Positions 10,171 through 19,867 are shown, counted from the first letter of the stretch. The stretch is 64,000 nt of DNA from Vibrio splendidus (GCF_002873455.1 NZ_MCUN01000006.1:1-64000); one strand, 5' to 3'. Numbers and translations are program-made. Notes: generated by a model from the sequence alone, not told the origin.

Positions 10171-11994
10171 GTGAAGACAATTACCACAGATATCGCAGTC
10201 ATCGGCGCAGGCGGCGCTGGTCTTCGTACAGCTATCGCTGCGGCTGAAGCTAATCCTGAATTGGAAGTAGCACTGATTTCTAAAGTTTACCCAATGCGTT
10301 CGCACACGGTAGCAGCAGAAGGCGGTTCAGCAGCAGTAATTAAAGACGAAGATAGCCTAGATAACCACTTCAACGATACTGTTGGCGGTGGCGACTGGCT
10401 ATGTGAACAGGATGTTGTTGAATACTTTGTTGAAAACTCGACTCGCGAAATGATCCAAATGGAACAATGGGGCTGCCCATGGAGTCGTAAAGAAAACGGT
10501 GAAGTAAACGTACGCCGATTCGGCGGTATGAAAGTAGAAAGAACGTGGTTCGCAGCGGATAAAACCGGCTTCCACATGCTTCATACACTGTTCCAGACTT
10601 CGATGAAGTACGACACAATCAAACGATTTGATGAGTACTTTGTGGTGGATTTGATCGTTGAAGATGGCGAAGTACAAGGCCTAATCGCGATTCATATGTC
10701 TGAAGGTGAGCTTGTTACGATCAAAGCTAAATCTGTTGTTCTAGCAACGGGTGGCGCAGGTCGTGTTTACCACTGCAACACCAACGGCGGCATCGTAACT
10801 GGCGACGGTATGGCAATGGCTTATCGCCACGGTGTACCACTGCGTGATATGGAGTTCGTTCAATACCACCCAACAGGCCTACCGGGTACTGGCATCTTGA
10901 TGACCGAAGGTTGTCGTGGTGAAGGCGGTATCATCGTCAACAAGAACGGCTACCGTTACCTGCAAGATTACGGCATGGGCCCTGAAACTCCAGTGGGCGA
11001 GCCGAAAAACAAATACATGGAACTGGGTCCTCGTGACAAAGTTTCTCAAGCATTCTGGCACGAGCAGCAGAAAGGCAACACCATCAAGCACCCACTTGGT
11101 GATGTCGTACACCTTGACCTTCGCCACCTTGGTGAAGAGTACCTGCAAGAGCGTCTTCCGTTCATCTGTGAGCTTGCAAAAGCGTACGTAAACGTAGACC
11201 CAGCAAAAGAGCCAATCCCAATTCGCCCGACCGTTCACTACACCATGGGTGGTATTGAAACTAACGGTACCTGTGAAACTCGCATTAAAGGCCTATTCGC
11301 CGTTGGTGAATGTGCTTCAGTTGGCCTGCACGGTGCAAACCGCCTAGGTTCTAACTCATTAGCTGAGTTCGTCGTATTTGGCCGCGTAGCCGGTGAACAA
11401 GCCGTGAAACGTGCCGCTGAATTCAAAGGCTGGAATGAAGAAGCCATCACTAAGCAAATTAAAGCGGTTGAAGATCGCATCGCAGGTATCTTGGCTCAAG
11501 AAGGCGATGAGAACTGGGCTGACATCCGTACTGAAATGGGTCACACCATGGAAGCGGGTTGTGGTATCTACCGTCAAGAAGACTTGATGCAAGAAACCAT
11601 CGACAAAATCACTGAACTGAAAGCGCGCTACAAGAAGATCAGCATTAAAGACAAAGGCAAAGTGTTCAACACTGACCTACTTTACGCTATCGAAGTGGGT
11701 TACGGCCTTGAAGTTGCAGAAGCGATGGTTCACTCAGCGATCCTTCGTAAAGAGTCTCGCGGTGCACACCAACGTCTAGACGACAACTGCACAGAACGTG
11801 ATGACGTGAACTTCCTGAAACACTCTCTATCTTTCTACAACGAAGATGCAGCTCCAACTATCGACTACAGCGGCGTTAAGATTACTAAATCTCAACCTAA
11901 AGCTCGTCTATACGGTGAAGCAGCCGAGAAAGCCGCTGCTGCTGAAAAAGCGGCAGAAGAGAATGCTAAGAAGAGCGAAGAGGAGCAAGCATAA
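10171..11994 (+). CDS. frdA: Fumarate reductase flavoprotein subunit
   Basis: Catalytic subunit of quinol:fumarate reductase, the terminal enzyme of anaerobic fumarate respiration, on the cytoplasmic face of the inner membrane. The 607-aa protein has the N-terminal FAD dinucleotide fold ([10 protein letters not shown]) and the covalent flavin histidine H45 in [10 protein letters not shown]. The C-terminal tail is Ala/Glu/Lys-rich. The GTG start is supported by GGAG 7 nt upstream. First gene of frdABCD; its stop overlaps the frdB start by one base. Confidence 0.97.
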   Translation: MKTITTDIAVIGAGGAGLRTAIAAAEANPELEVALISKVYPMRSHTVAAEGGSAAVIKDEDSLDNHFNDTVGGGDWLCEQDVVEYFVENSTREMIQMEQWGCPWSRKENGEVNVRRFGGMKVERTWFAADKTGFHMLHTLFQTSMKYDTIKRFDEYFVVDLIVEDGEVQGLIAIHMSEGELVTIKAKSVVLATGGAGRVYHCNTNGGIVTGDGMAMAYRHGVPLRDMEFVQYHPTGLPGTGILMTEGCRGEGGIIVNKNGYRYLQDYGMGPETPVGEPKNKYMELGPRDKVSQAFWHEQQKGNTIKHPLGDVVHLDLRHLGEEYLQERLPFICELAKAYVNVDPAKEPIPIRPTVHYTMGGIETNGTCETRIKGLFAVGECASVGLHGANRLGSNSLAEFVVFGRVAGEQAVKRAAEFKGWNEEAITKQIKAVEDRIAGILAQEGDENWADIRTEMGHTMEAGCGIYRQEDLMQETIDKITELKARYKKISIKDKGKVFNTDLLYAIEVGYGLEVAEAMVHSAILRKESRGAHQRLDDNCTERDDVNFLKHSLSFYNEDAAPTIDYSGVKITKSQPKARLYGEAAEKAAAAEKAAEENAKKSEEEQA

Positions 11995-12758
11995 TGTCAG
12001 CGAATCGAATCCAAAAAATTGAAATTCTGCGTTATGACCCTGAGCACGATGTAGAACCTCATTTTCAAACCTTTGAAGTACCGTTTGATGAAACCATGTC
12101 AGTACTTGATGCGATCGGTTACATCAAAGATAACCTAGATAAAGACCTGTCTTACCGTTGGTCTTGTCGTATGGCGATTTGTGGTTCTTGCGGCATCATG
12201 GTTGATGGCGTGCCAAAACTGGCGTGTAAGAGCTTCTTACGTGATTATCCAAACGGCTTCAAAATTGAGCCATTGGCTAACTTCCCAATCGAAAAAGATT
12301 TGATTGTCGACATGACGCCGTTCATCGAGCGCCTTGAAGCAATCAAACCATACATCATTGGTAACGACCGTAAGCCAGAAGACGGCACTAACATCCAAAC
12401 TCCAGAGCAAATGGCGAAGTACAAACAGTTCGCTGGCTGCATTAACTGTGGTTTGTGTTACGCAGCGTGTCCTCAGTTCGGTTTGAACCCTGAGTTCATC
12501 GGCCCTGCGGCGCTTGCTCTTGCTCACCGCTACAACCTAGATAGCCGTGACAATGGTAAAGCTGAACGTATGAAGCTTATCAATGGCGACAATGGCGCTT
12601 GGGGCTGTACGTTTGTAGGTTACTGTTCTGACGTTTGTCCGAAGAAAGTAGACCCAGCAGCAGCAGTAAACCAAGGTAAAGTTGAGTCTTCAATGGACTT
12701 CGTTATTTCGATGTTCAAACCAGACGGATCGCAAGTAAAAACAGCAGAGGAGGCATAA
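11994..12758 (+). CDS. frdB: Fumarate reductase iron-sulfur subunit
   Basis: Electron-transfer subunit carrying three clusters. The [2Fe-2S] ligands are in [11 protein letters not shown] plus a later Cys, the [4Fe-4S] ligands in [12 protein letters not shown], and the [3Fe-4S] ligands in [17 protein letters not shown]. Length 254 aa, close to the family norm. It overlaps frdA by one base (TAATG), implying translational coupling. Confidence 0.97.
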   Translation: MSANRIQKIEILRYDPEHDVEPHFQTFEVPFDETMSVLDAIGYIKDNLDKDLSYRWSCRMAICGSCGIMVDGVPKLACKSFLRDYPNGFKIEPLANFPIEKDLIVDMTPFIERLEAIKPYIIGNDRKPEDGTNIQTPEQMAKYKQFAGCINCGLCYAACPQFGLNPEFIGPAALALAHRYNLDSRDNGKAERMKLINGDNGAWGCTFVGYCSDVCPKKVDPAAAVNQGKVESSMDFVISMFKPDGSQVKTAEEA

Positions 12759-12759
12759 T

Positions 12760-13143
12760 ATGAGCAATCGTAAGCCTTATGTTCGTGAGATGAAGAGAAC
12801 GTGGTGGAGCAACCATCCGTTCTACCGCTTCTACATGCTACGTGAAGCGACTGTACTGCCTTTGATTCTATTCACTCTGTTCCTAACCTTCGGTTTGGGT
12901 TCGCTAGTGAAAGGTCCTGAAGCTTGGGAAGGTTGGTTAAGCTTTATGGCTAACCCTGTCGTTGTTGGTATCAACATCGTGGCACTGCTTGGCAGCTTAC
13001 TGCACGCTCAGACCTTCTTCAGCATGATGCCTCAAGTAATGCCAATCCGTCTTAAAGGCAAATTGGTAGATAAAAGAATCATCGTACCGACCCAGTGGGC
13101 AGCGGTGGCATTTATTTCTTTAATCGTTCTTATGGTGGTGTAA
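12760..13143 (+). CDS. frdC: Fumarate reductase membrane anchor subunit C
   Basis: Membrane anchor that with FrdD binds quinol and holds FrdAB at the inner membrane. The 127-aa product has three hydrophobic segments after a basic cytoplasmic N-terminus. A strong GAGGAGG ribosome-binding site (12747-12753) precedes the ATG, one base after the frdB stop. Confidence 0.95.
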   Translation: MSNRKPYVREMKRTWWSNHPFYRFYMLREATVLPLILFTLFLTFGLGSLVKGPEAWEGWLSFMANPVVVGINIVALLGSLLHAQTFFSMMPQVMPIRLKGKLVDKRIIVPTQWAAVAFISLIVLMVV

Positions 13144-13154
13144 GGAGCTTCGTT

Positions 13155-13541
13155 ATGAACACAAATTACAAAATGAAACCTGTTAACCACGATCCGAAGC
13201 GCTCTGATGAGCCAATCTGGTGGGGCCTATTTGGCGCTGGCGGTACTTGGTTCGCGATGATCACACCAATCACGATTTTAGTGCTGGGTATCTTAGTGCC
13301 AATGGGCATTATCGATGCGGATGCAATGAGCTACGAGCGTGTTTCTGAATTCGCCACCAGCATTATCGGTGCGCTATTCATCATCGGTACACTAGCTCTA
13401 CCAATGTGGCACGCAATGCACCGTCTTCACCACGGCATGCACGACCTTAAGTTCCACGTCGGCGTTGCAGGTAAAGTTGGCTGCTACTTCGTTGCTGGCC
13501 TAATCAGCGCACTGTCTGTTATCTTTATCTTCATGATCTAA
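13155..13541 (+). CDS. frdD: Fumarate reductase membrane anchor subunit D
   Basis: Second membrane anchor, 128 aa with three helices. It contains the family segments [16 protein letters not shown] near the start and the His-rich LHHGMHDLK. The ATG at 13155 is chosen because AAGGAG (13143-13148, overlapping the frdC stop) is 6 nt upstream; an earlier in-frame start lies inside frdC. Last gene of the operon. Confidence 0.95.
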   Translation: MNTNYKMKPVNHDPKRSDEPIWWGLFGAGGTWFAMITPITILVLGILVPMGIIDADAMSYERVSEFATSIIGALFIIGTLALPMWHAMHRLHHGMHDLKFHVGVAGKVGCYFVAGLISALSVIFIFMI

Positions 13542-13617
13542 CAGTTAAGAGCAGATTCGGGATTCGAGTAATCGAGATTCGAAGAGCTTAAAAACTGAAG
13601 AGCGACAAGACGAAAAC

Positions 13618-13653
13618 TAAAAGCAGAGCTAGGTTATCCAGCTCTGCTTTTTT
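13618..13653 (+). terminator. Terminator of frdABCD
   Basis: AGCAGAGCT and AGCTCTGCT form the stem, with a 9-nt loop and a run of six T. It lies 77 bp after frdD; a member of the dispersed repeat family lies in between. Confidence 0.9.
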
Positions 13654-13724
13654 GTCGCTTGTCGAATATCACATATCTAGCTTACTCGGCTCTGATCTTC
13701 CTGCTTTTCCTGATCGCCAGATAC

Positions 13725-13750
13725 AAAAAAGGCCGCTCATAAGCGACCTT
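13725..13750 (-). terminator. Terminator of efp
   Basis: On the minus strand AGGTCGCT TATG AGCGGCCT followed by six T, 45 bp after the efp stop. Confidence 0.88.
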
Positions 13751-13794
13751 TCCTATTTCACTGAGCCACCCGAAACAAGATGGACACAATCAAA

Positions 13795-14361
13795 TTATTT
13801 TACACGACCAACGTATTCGCCAGTACGAGTATCAACTTTAACCACTTCACCGATAGCGATGAATAGAGGTACACGAACAACCGCGCCTGTTGCTAGAGTT
13901 GCAGGTTTACCACCAGTACCTTGTGTATCGCCTTTCAGGCCAGGATCAGTTTCAGTTACTGGGATCTCAACAAAGTTTGGCGGAGTAACAGTGATAGGGT
14001 TATCATTCCACAACGTTAGAGTACAAACGTCATTTTCAACTAACCATTTTGCTGAATCAGCGACTGCTTTTACGTCTGCTGCGATTTGCTCAAATGTTTC
14101 GTTGTTCATGAAGTGGTAGAATTCGCCATCGTTGTATAGGTAGCCTAGTTCAACGTCAACAACATCTGCAAGCTCGAAGCTTTCGCCTGACTTGAATGTT
14201 TTCTCTAACACTTTGCCTGACAGCAGTTTACGAAGTTTTACACGGTTAAACGCTTGGCCTTTACCTGGCTTAACGTATTCATTGTCGATAATTGCGCAAG
14301 GCTCATTATCTAACATGAATTTTAAACCGCCTTTGAATTCATTGGTGCTTACTGACGCCAT
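13795..14361 (-). CDS. efp: Elongation factor P
   Basis: Translation factor that rescues ribosomes stalled at consecutive prolines. The 188-aa product has the KOW-like N-domain and two OB domains. The modification site K34 sits in VKPGKGQAF and is the target of EpmA/EpmB. The ATG at 14361 is supported by GGAAGAG just upstream, the same bases that form spurious earlier codons. Divergent from epmB, with only 33 bp between start codons. Confidence 0.97.
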   Translation of the reverse strand: MASVSTNEFKGGLKFMLDNEPCAIIDNEYVKPGKGQAFNRVKLRKLLSGKVLEKTFKSGESFELADVVDVELGYLYNDGEFYHFMNNETFEQIAADVKAVADSAKWLVENDVCTLTLWNDNPITVTPPNFVEIPVTETDPGLKGDTQGTGGKPATLATGAVVRVPLFIAIGEVVKVDTRTGEYVGRVK

Positions 14362-14394
14362 GATTTTCTCTTCCACATCTTTGAGTTAATTTCA

Positions 14395-15417
14395 ATGCCG
14401 CATATCATAACCCGAAAAGTCGAATCTGTTGAGCAAAACTGGCTCAAACAACTATCGAATGCGATCTCTGACCCGACAAAACTGCTTCAAGCATTGGAAA
14501 TAGACCCAACACCGTGGCAAAAAGGATTCGCAGCACGTGAGCTGTTTTCACTTCGAGTACCCTTAAGCTTTGTAGAACGAATGGAAAAAGGCAACCCGCA
14601 CGACCCTCTATTGCGTCAGGTGTTACCACTCAACGAAGAGTTCGAGGTTCATCAAGGCTATTCAGCCGATCCACTAGAAGAGCAAGAAAACGCGATTCCA
14701 GGACTGCTGCATAAATACAAGAACCGCGCATTGATGATTGTAAAAGGCGGCTGTGCCATTAACTGCCGCTACTGCTTCCGTCGTCACTTCCCTTACCAAG
14801 ACAACAAGGGTTCTAAGTCTGTGTGGCAAACTAGCCTCGACTATGTGGCTCAACATCCCGAGATCAACGAAGTTATCTTATCCGGTGGCGACCCTTTGAT
14901 GGCCAAAGACAGCGAACTCGAATGGCTGATCAATGCCATCGAACAGATCCCGCATGTGAAAACGGTTCGAATTCATAGCCGATTACCGGTTGTGATCCCC
15001 GCTCGAGTGACTGATGAACTGTGCCAAACATTGGCTAATACTCGTCTCAATGTGGTGATGGTGAGCCATATTAATCATGCTAATGAAATCAACTTGGAAC
15101 TCAAGCAAGCCTTTCATAAACTAAAGCAAACTGGGGCCACTCTGCTCAATCAAGGCGTGATGCTAAAAGGTGTCAATAACAGCGCTAACTCGTTGAAAGA
15201 ATTAAGCGAGAAGCTATTCGACGCCGGTGTTCTACCTTACTATATGCATGTACTTGATAAAGTTCAGGGCGCTGCTCATTTCTATATCTCCGATGAAGAA
15301 GCAAAGATGCACTTTAAGGGTTTGATCTCTGAGGTTTCAGGCTATCTAGTGCCTAAGTTAACTCGCGAGATTGGTGGACGCAGCAGTAAGACACCACTCG
15401 ACCTACACATTGAATAA
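14395..15417 (+). CDS. epmB: L-lysine 2,3-aminomutase, EF-P modification enzyme EpmB
   Basis: Radical SAM, PLP-dependent enzyme converting (S)-alpha-lysine to (R)-beta-lysine, the substrate EpmA loads onto EF-P. The 340-aa protein has the [4Fe-4S] motif C120-x3-C124-x2-C127 (GGCAINCRYCFRR) and a PLP lysine at K332 (GGRSSKTPL). Its short length compared with catabolic lysine aminomutases fits EpmB. It shares a 33-bp divergent region with efp. Confidence 0.96.
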   Translation: MPHIITRKVESVEQNWLKQLSNAISDPTKLLQALEIDPTPWQKGFAARELFSLRVPLSFVERMEKGNPHDPLLRQVLPLNEEFEVHQGYSADPLEEQENAIPGLLHKYKNRALMIVKGGCAINCRYCFRRHFPYQDNKGSKSVWQTSLDYVAQHPEINEVILSGGDPLMAKDSELEWLINAIEQIPHVKTVRIHSRLPVVIPARVTDELCQTLANTRLNVVMVSHINHANEINLELKQAFHKLKQTGATLLNQGVMLKGVNNSANSLKELSEKLFDAGVLPYYMHVLDKVQGAAHFYISDEEAKMHFKGLISEVSGYLVPKLTREIGGRSSKTPLDLHIE

Positions 15418-15434
15418 TCCTATCTTGAACAATG

Positions 15435-15469
15435 GTCGCTTCTTATCGTCTTGAGTATCAAGAAGCGAC
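15435..15469 (+). terminator. Hairpin after epmB
   Basis: GTCGCTTCTT (15435-15444) pairs with AAGAAGCGAC (15460-15469) around a 15-nt loop, 17 bp after the epmB stop. There is no T run, so termination would need another factor. Confidence 0.45.
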
Positions 15470-15619
15470 AGAGACAAAAGCCCCTACCTTCTCGTTGACC
15501 AACACCGGCAGCTAGGCCTTAAGCTAAAAGTCTAACCGTTAAGACAAAAATTTTTTGTTCGATCGTCCGGTCTATTATTAGCATACTCGGCTCTATTCTA
15601 AATTTTTAGGAGGGGTGAT

Positions 15620-16108
15620 ATGTCACAATTTATAGAACAAACTCTCAACCTTGCCCCCTTTAGCTGGGCAGGCCTAGCAGTATGTATGCTGTGTGGTTCT
15701 TTAATCGGAATCGAAAGACAAACACGCGGCAAACCAGTAGGAATCCGAACGTCGATTCTTATTATCAGCGGTACCTATTTCTTCCTCACCATGGCGATTA
15801 GCCTTTCCCCCAACACGCTCGATCAAGCCCGTGTACTTGGTCAGATCATTACCGGGGTTGGTTTCCTTGGTGCAGGTGTGATGATGACACTCGATGGAAA
15901 GATTCATGGTGTCACCTCAGCGGCCATTATTTGGGTGTTGGCTGCGTTGGGTATGATGATTGCGTTAGGGCACCTTTCTCAGTCTGTCATCATCACGCTA
16001 TTGGCGTTAGTGATTCTGCTTGGTGTCGACAAAGTCGAAAACAGCTTCCAAAGCCTGCGCCGTGGTGTGCATCAGAAATGGATGAACAAGGGTCGCATGA
16101 AGAAGTGA
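15620..16108 (+). CDS. MgtC/SapB-family membrane protein
   Basis: Small inner-membrane protein of 162 aa with four to five hydrophobic helices and the family signature GSLIGIERQTRGKPVGIRT near the start, including the conserved charged residues of the MgtC N-domain. It lacks the soluble C-terminal ACT-like domain of full-length MgtC, so it belongs to the shorter YhiD/SapB-like group. Family members influence Mg2+ adaptation or ATP-synthase activity; the role here is not known. Strong ribosome-binding site AGGAGGGG. Confidence 0.85.
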   Translation: MSQFIEQTLNLAPFSWAGLAVCMLCGSLIGIERQTRGKPVGIRTSILIISGTYFFLTMAISLSPNTLDQARVLGQIITGVGFLGAGVMMTLDGKIHGVTSAAIIWVLAALGMMIALGHLSQSVIITLLALVILLGVDKVENSFQSLRRGVHQKWMNKGRMKK

Positions 16109-16131
16109 CGTCAACCTGAGACAGACATTAA

Positions 16132-16159
16132 AAAGGCCTAGTCACACGACTAGGCCTTT
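16132..16159. terminator. Bidirectional terminator, mgtC-like gene and diguanylate cyclase
   Basis: AAAGGCCTAGTC (16132-16143) and GACTAGGCCTTT (16148-16159) form a 12-bp stem with a 4-nt loop and A/T flanks, between two convergent genes. Confidence 0.88.
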
Positions 16160-16173
16160 GTGTATCCGACTAA

Positions 16174-17652
16174 TTAATAAACACGAATGCACACTTGGTT
16201 CTTACCCGCAGCTTTCGCCTTATAGAGCTGCTCATCCGATGAACGAATACTCTGGTTTTCCCACAAATGCCCGACACTGTCGAACTTGTTCAGAGAGTAG
16301 AGCGTCGCGCCACCAGACACTGAGATATTAATCTTGTCGCCAGCTGGAGAGCGGTAGCACTGCAGGCTAATGTCATTTTGAATTCGTTGAAAAATCGATG
16401 AAAGCAATTCCGATGATTCACCCGTGATCGCAACAACAAACTCTTCACCACCAAACCGCGCCACAATATCTTGCTGCCTAACACTGTTCAGCATCAATTG
16501 AGCGACATGACAAATCACTTCGTCCCCCACTTTATGACCATAGCGATCATTAACGACTTTGAAATCATCGATATCAAACACACCAACACCGATAATGGGC
16601 TCCTCATCTTGCGTCAGCAATCGAGACTCAAAACCGCGCCGGTTTAATAATCCGGTCATTGAATCGTGCATCGCAAGATCATTTAACCGCTTGTGCTCTT
16701 GCTTGGTGTAAAAGCGCCATAGCCATAAAACTAAGAGCAGATATAAAACCAACAGTATAGAAAGCTGAATCTTCTCCATCTCCAATACATGCAGAAAGTG
16801 CTCGCTCTTATCTTCTTCAATACTCAGATATAACTGGGTATTAATACCATCAACATACAGAGGCTTGGAATAGGTAAAATCCATAAACCCGTATTTGTTT
16901 GCGCCTCGCGTACTCGTCACTTTATAACCATGGGTAGGGTTTGAGACTAAGTTAGCAACATAACCATCGACGCCTAATACACCTTTAAACTCTCCGTCAA
17001 CATAGATGCCTTTGGTCAACGTCACGACTTTTTTACCTGTCAGGTAATCATCATATTGACCGGTATACACCACTTGGTCTTGCCCCTGAGCTAAACCAAA
17101 ACGAATTGTATTAATCCAATACGGGCGACTGTTGACCACCGAATCAAATGTGTCGCCCTTGATATAGCGAGCAAAATCAGATGGTGAAGATATGATGAAT
17201 TTCTCTTTCGAGATAAAGTAAATCGCAGAGATGGTATCAATGGTATTGGCAAAATAAGCCATGGTTGGCGCGATAAACAAGCGCTTACCCGCTTCGGTAT
17301 AAAGATCCGATTTAGGGTCGCACATCTCGCGAGGGCCAGAGAACATAAAATCAAAGCGAGGGGCATGCTGCTCTTCACTGGTGAAATAGCACGTTTCATC
17401 TTCGATCATTTTCTCATGCGAAAATACGTAGGTATCACCATGCAGTGGGTAGAGTGCCGTGATGTTGTACTCAAGCGCATTAATGATCTGTGTGAGCTCA
17501 GCTAAAGAGCGTGTCACGCCTTGGTTTTCAATTCCATACTGTTTATCTGATTCTTCCGCTGAATCAACGAGCAACAAGCTCAAAACTACTAAAAAACTGG
17601 CGGTTAGGCTTAAAAAAGCCTTTTTAAAATCGACGGTATGGGGATTAATCAA
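16174..17652 (-). CDS. Membrane diguanylate cyclase with periplasmic sensor
   Basis: Makes c-di-GMP from two GTP. The 492-aa protein has TM1 at about 12-30, a periplasmic Cache-like sensor 31-293, TM2 at about 295-313, and a cytoplasmic GGDEF domain. The active-site motif is GGEEF (401-405). An intact product-inhibition I-site RxxD (R392, D395) lies exactly five residues upstream, so it should be active and feedback-inhibited. The sensed ligand is unknown. Its 5' side is followed by a 17-bp repeat array and the secreted repeat protein, on the same strand. Confidence 0.93.
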   Translation of the reverse strand: MINPHTVDFKKAFLSLTASFLVVLSLLLVDSAEESDKQYGIENQGVTRSLAELTQIINALEYNITALYPLHGDTYVFSHEKMIEDETCYFTSEEQHAPRFDFMFSGPREMCDPKSDLYTEAGKRLFIAPTMAYFANTIDTISAIYFISKEKFIISSPSDFARYIKGDTFDSVVNSRPYWINTIRFGLAQGQDQVVYTGQYDDYLTGKKVVTLTKGIYVDGEFKGVLGVDGYVANLVSNPTHGYKVTSTRGANKYGFMDFTYSKPLYVDGINTQLYLSIEEDKSEHFLHVLEMEKIQLSILLVLYLLLVLWLWRFYTKQEHKRLNDLAMHDSMTGLLNRRGFESRLLTQDEEPIIGVGVFDIDDFKVVNDRYGHKVGDEVICHVAQLMLNSVRQQDIVARFGGEEFVVAITGESSELLSSIFQRIQNDISLQCYRSPAGDKINISVSGGATLYSLNKFDSVGHLWENQSIRSSDEQLYKAKAAGKNQVCIRVY

Positions 17653-17783
17653 AGCATATAAATCATCATTGGAAATTTATAGAACATTGTACTTATAAGT
17701 AAAAATACTGCAATAGCAAATATAAAACTAAATGCTTATCAAGTATTTTAAAGTCTGTTGATTGAAAGGGAATTAAAAACATT

Positions 17784-17810
17784 AACGCCTAAACAGAGGA
17801 GCCTAGGCGT
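17784..17810 (-). terminator. Possible terminator of the secreted repeat protein gene
   Basis: ACGCCTA and TAGGCGT bracket a 12-nt loop, followed on the minus strand by a T-rich tract. The stem is short, and the site lies 170 bp after the gene, beyond the 17-bp repeats. Confidence 0.35.
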
Positions 17811-17813
17811 ATA

Positions 17814-17948
17814 AATAAACTCGGTTTACTGACAAGCTCAGCTTAATAGTAAGTTTGGTTTAACGAGAATCTCGGCTACCAATAAGCTTGGTTTACCAAT
17901 AAGTTCAGTTTACAAATAAGCTCGGTTTACAAATAAGTTCAGTTTACA
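17814..17948. repeat. Eight-copy 17-bp tandem array
   Basis: Units of 17 bp with consensus AATAAGYTCRGTTTACM. The four right-hand copies (17881-17948) are nearly identical; the four left-hand copies are diverged and one is 16 bp. The array fills most of the 328-bp gap between the diguanylate cyclase promoter side and the 3' end of the secreted repeat protein. No other feature was seen in the gap apart from a weak hairpin. Confidence 0.9.
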
Positions 17949-17980
17949 AAAAATAGCAAACCAAGCATTCAACAATAAAC

Positions 17981-18538
17981 TTACTTAGCGAAGTTTACGA
18001 TCGGGAAGCACGGGAAGAAGCCGTTATCAGCACAGTTGATCAAGCCAATTTGCACGCCTTCGATTTTGTTGGTTTTGTTGAAGATACCAACCTGAACCGT
18101 CGACACTTCTGAAAGGTTCGCAGCACCAACATCAACCATAGTGTCGCCTTCAGAATAGTTAACAAAACTCACGTTCGCGCCTTTTACATCATTAGTGATG
18201 TTAACTGCACCAAAGTTCAAACCTGTCGTTTTTCCAGGGTTCCAGTTGAATATACCCAGTGAAGCACCGGTCATTTCTTGGTTTACTTTATGCGCACCAA
18301 AAATACCCAAGTTTACACCTGTCGTCGTTTGCGTCTCTGACATACCAATAATAGCAAGGTCGACACCTTTAACGTCGTTCACTTGCCCATGAAGCAACGC
18401 AACACGTACACCGCCAACCGCATCTGAATCGGGTGCGTTAAAACCGTTGATCGTTGAGAACATAACAGGCGAAGAAGCAAATGCTGCTGGCGCCATTACT
18501 GCTGCAGAAACAGCAAGTACTGAAAGTAGTTTTTTCAT
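17981..18538 (-). CDS. Secreted repeat protein, resembles VC2662 family
   Basis: 185-aa protein with a clear Sec signal peptide (about 1-21, cleaved after AAFA) followed by repeating elements of the form GVNLGIFG / GASLGIFN / GLNFGAVN / GANVSFVN, spaced about 18-20 residues. That pattern suggests a beta-solenoid or beta-barrel-like fold outside the inner membrane. Two cysteines near the C-terminus (NCADNGFFPC) could form a disulfide. It resembles Vibrio VC2662-type surface repeat proteins by memory; the function is unknown. GGAGA precedes the ATG. A 7-bp microsatellite lies about 125 bp upstream of the start. Confidence 0.75.
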   Translation of the reverse strand: MKKLLSVLAVSAAVMAPAAFASSPVMFSTINGFNAPDSDAVGGVRVALLHGQVNDVKGVDLAIIGMSETQTTTGVNLGIFGAHKVNQEMTGASLGIFNWNPGKTTGLNFGAVNITNDVKGANVSFVNYSEGDTMVDVGAANLSEVSTVQVGIFNKTNKIEGVQIGLINCADNGFFPCFPIVNFAK

Positions 18539-18660
18539 TGGGGAGTCTCCACTGACTTATTGTTAACTTGATAATCCATTTTCAATCAAGCATTTATTAT
18601 CCTTTACTCACAGCTATACATGTTAAATCAATGTCATAACTGTACTGTTGAATATAGGCC

Positions 18661-18729
18661 TAAAAGAACAAAGAACAAAGAAGAAAGAAGAAAGAAGAAA
18701 GAAGAAAGAAGAAAGAAGAAAGAAGAAAG
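18661..18729. repeat. 7-bp microsatellite (AAAGAAG)n
   Basis: About nine heptanucleotide copies: two of the variant AAAGAAC, then seven perfect AAAGAAG units. It is non-coding, and lies upstream of the secreted repeat protein (minus strand) and just beyond the 3' end of the second GGDEF gene. Confidence 0.95.
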
Positions 18730-18808
18730 TTCGCACAAACTATTGGGATATGGAATACCCGTTATGTTCAACCGTGCGTAGGAGGATTTGATGAAAGCGC
18801 CTTTCTCA

Positions 18809-19867
18809 TCAGAGATACAGAGTTTTCACTCCATTTTTGCCGTTTCTCTTAATTTGATACATAGCCAGATCAGATTGCTGGTACACGTCATTAAAGTGAT
18901 GTTCACCTTGGTTAAAGAAACACACACCGATACTCATTCCGATGGCGACGCCCTTCAGCCTTTGATTGCTTTCAGGTACCGCCGTCTGCAACAACTCTTC
19001 ACAAAAGTGCGTGACTTGATCTAGCTTCGTATCGGGAAACAAGATGACAAATTCATCTCCGCCAATCCGTCCGATTTGCGCCTGTTCAGAGGATGACGTA
19101 GCTATACCAGAAGCTCGCGAAGCTGTATCAGAAATTTGCGAAGCCGCACCAGAAGTTAACGAATTCACATCAGAGGCTAGAGTAACCAAGCGCTGAGCAA
19201 TAAAACTCAACAACTGATCGCCCTCCTGGTGGCCTAAAGTGTCATTCACCGCTTTAAAGTTGTCGATATCAATAAAGATCAGCGCCGCTCTGACTAACGT
19301 ATCAGCGCTTTTCATTTCACGAAAACGTTGTTCGATGGCTTGTCTATTGAGTAGCCCCGTCAACCTATCGGTAGAGGCTAAGGTCGTCAATTGTTGTTCA
19401 AAGCGTTTTTCTTGCGTGATATCGATGTGCGTGCCCATAATTCTAAGCGGTGTTCCACTGGTATCAAACTCAACAACACGACCTCTGTCATACACATAGC
19501 TATCACTGCCATCTTTATGAGTCATTCGGTAAACAACTTCATACAAATCACAGCTCCCCGACAGGTGCTCTTCAAAAGCTTTCATGGCTTGATGATAATC
19601 ATCAGGGTGTAAATTATTTTTCCAAGTCTCAAACGTCGCAGTCAACTCATGCGGTTGGTAGCCGAGCATTTTCCCCCAATCCATATTAAAGATAGTGAGC
19701 TTTCCTGAAGGGACATGGTGTTCCCACAAACACAACCCATTGCTGTCGAGTGCGGCATTCAACTTTTCTTGCAGGCGAGCATTGCTTTGCTTGAGCTCAG
19801 CATTCTCTTGTTCGAGTCTTGCAATCTTTTTTTCGAATTCGGCAATGATGTTCAAATCGGTTTGCAT
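18809..19867 (-). CDS. PAS-GGDEF diguanylate cyclase, cytoplasmic
   Basis: 352-aa soluble protein: N-terminal coiled coil (5-40), PAS/PAC fold (about 41-152), GGDEF domain (about 160-350) with the intact motif GGDEF (269-273). Probably makes c-di-GMP in response to a PAS-sensed cue. The stretch just before the motif, where the inhibitory RxxD I-site normally lies, is instead a Ser/Ala/Thr-rich insertion encoded by four 21-bp tandem repeats, and no I-site is visible. It may therefore be insensitive to product inhibition (inference). Confidence 0.9.
   Translation of the reverse strand: MQTDLNIIAEFEKKIARLEQENAELKQSNARLQEKLNAALDSNGLCLWEHHVPSGKLTIFNMDWGKMLGYQPHELTATFETWKNNLHPDDYHQAMKAFEEHLSGSCDLYEVVYRMTHKDGSDSYVYDRGRVVEFDTSGTPLRIMGTHIDITQEKRFEQQLTTLASTDRLTGLLNRQAIEQRFREMKSADTLVRAALIFIDIDNFKAVNDTLGHQEGDQLLSFIAQRLVTLASDVNSLTSGAASQISDTASRASGIATSSSEQAQIGRIGGDEFVILFPDTKLDQVTHFCEELLQTAVPESNQRLKGVAIGMSIGVCFFNQGEHHFNDVYQQSDLAMYQIKRNGKNGVKTLYL
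19104..19187 (-). repeat. Four 21-bp tandem repeats within the GGDEF coding sequence
   Basis: Units at 19104, 19125, 19146 and 19167 share the core RYAYCAGAAGYT followed by CGAA. Being in frame, they add seven residues each (SDxxSxx-like) at about residues 228-255 of the PAS-GGDEF protein. Confidence 0.88.

Noticed and set aside
17814..17948. CRISPR array
   Set aside because: Units are contiguous 17-bp tandem copies with no unique spacers and no cas genes nearby.
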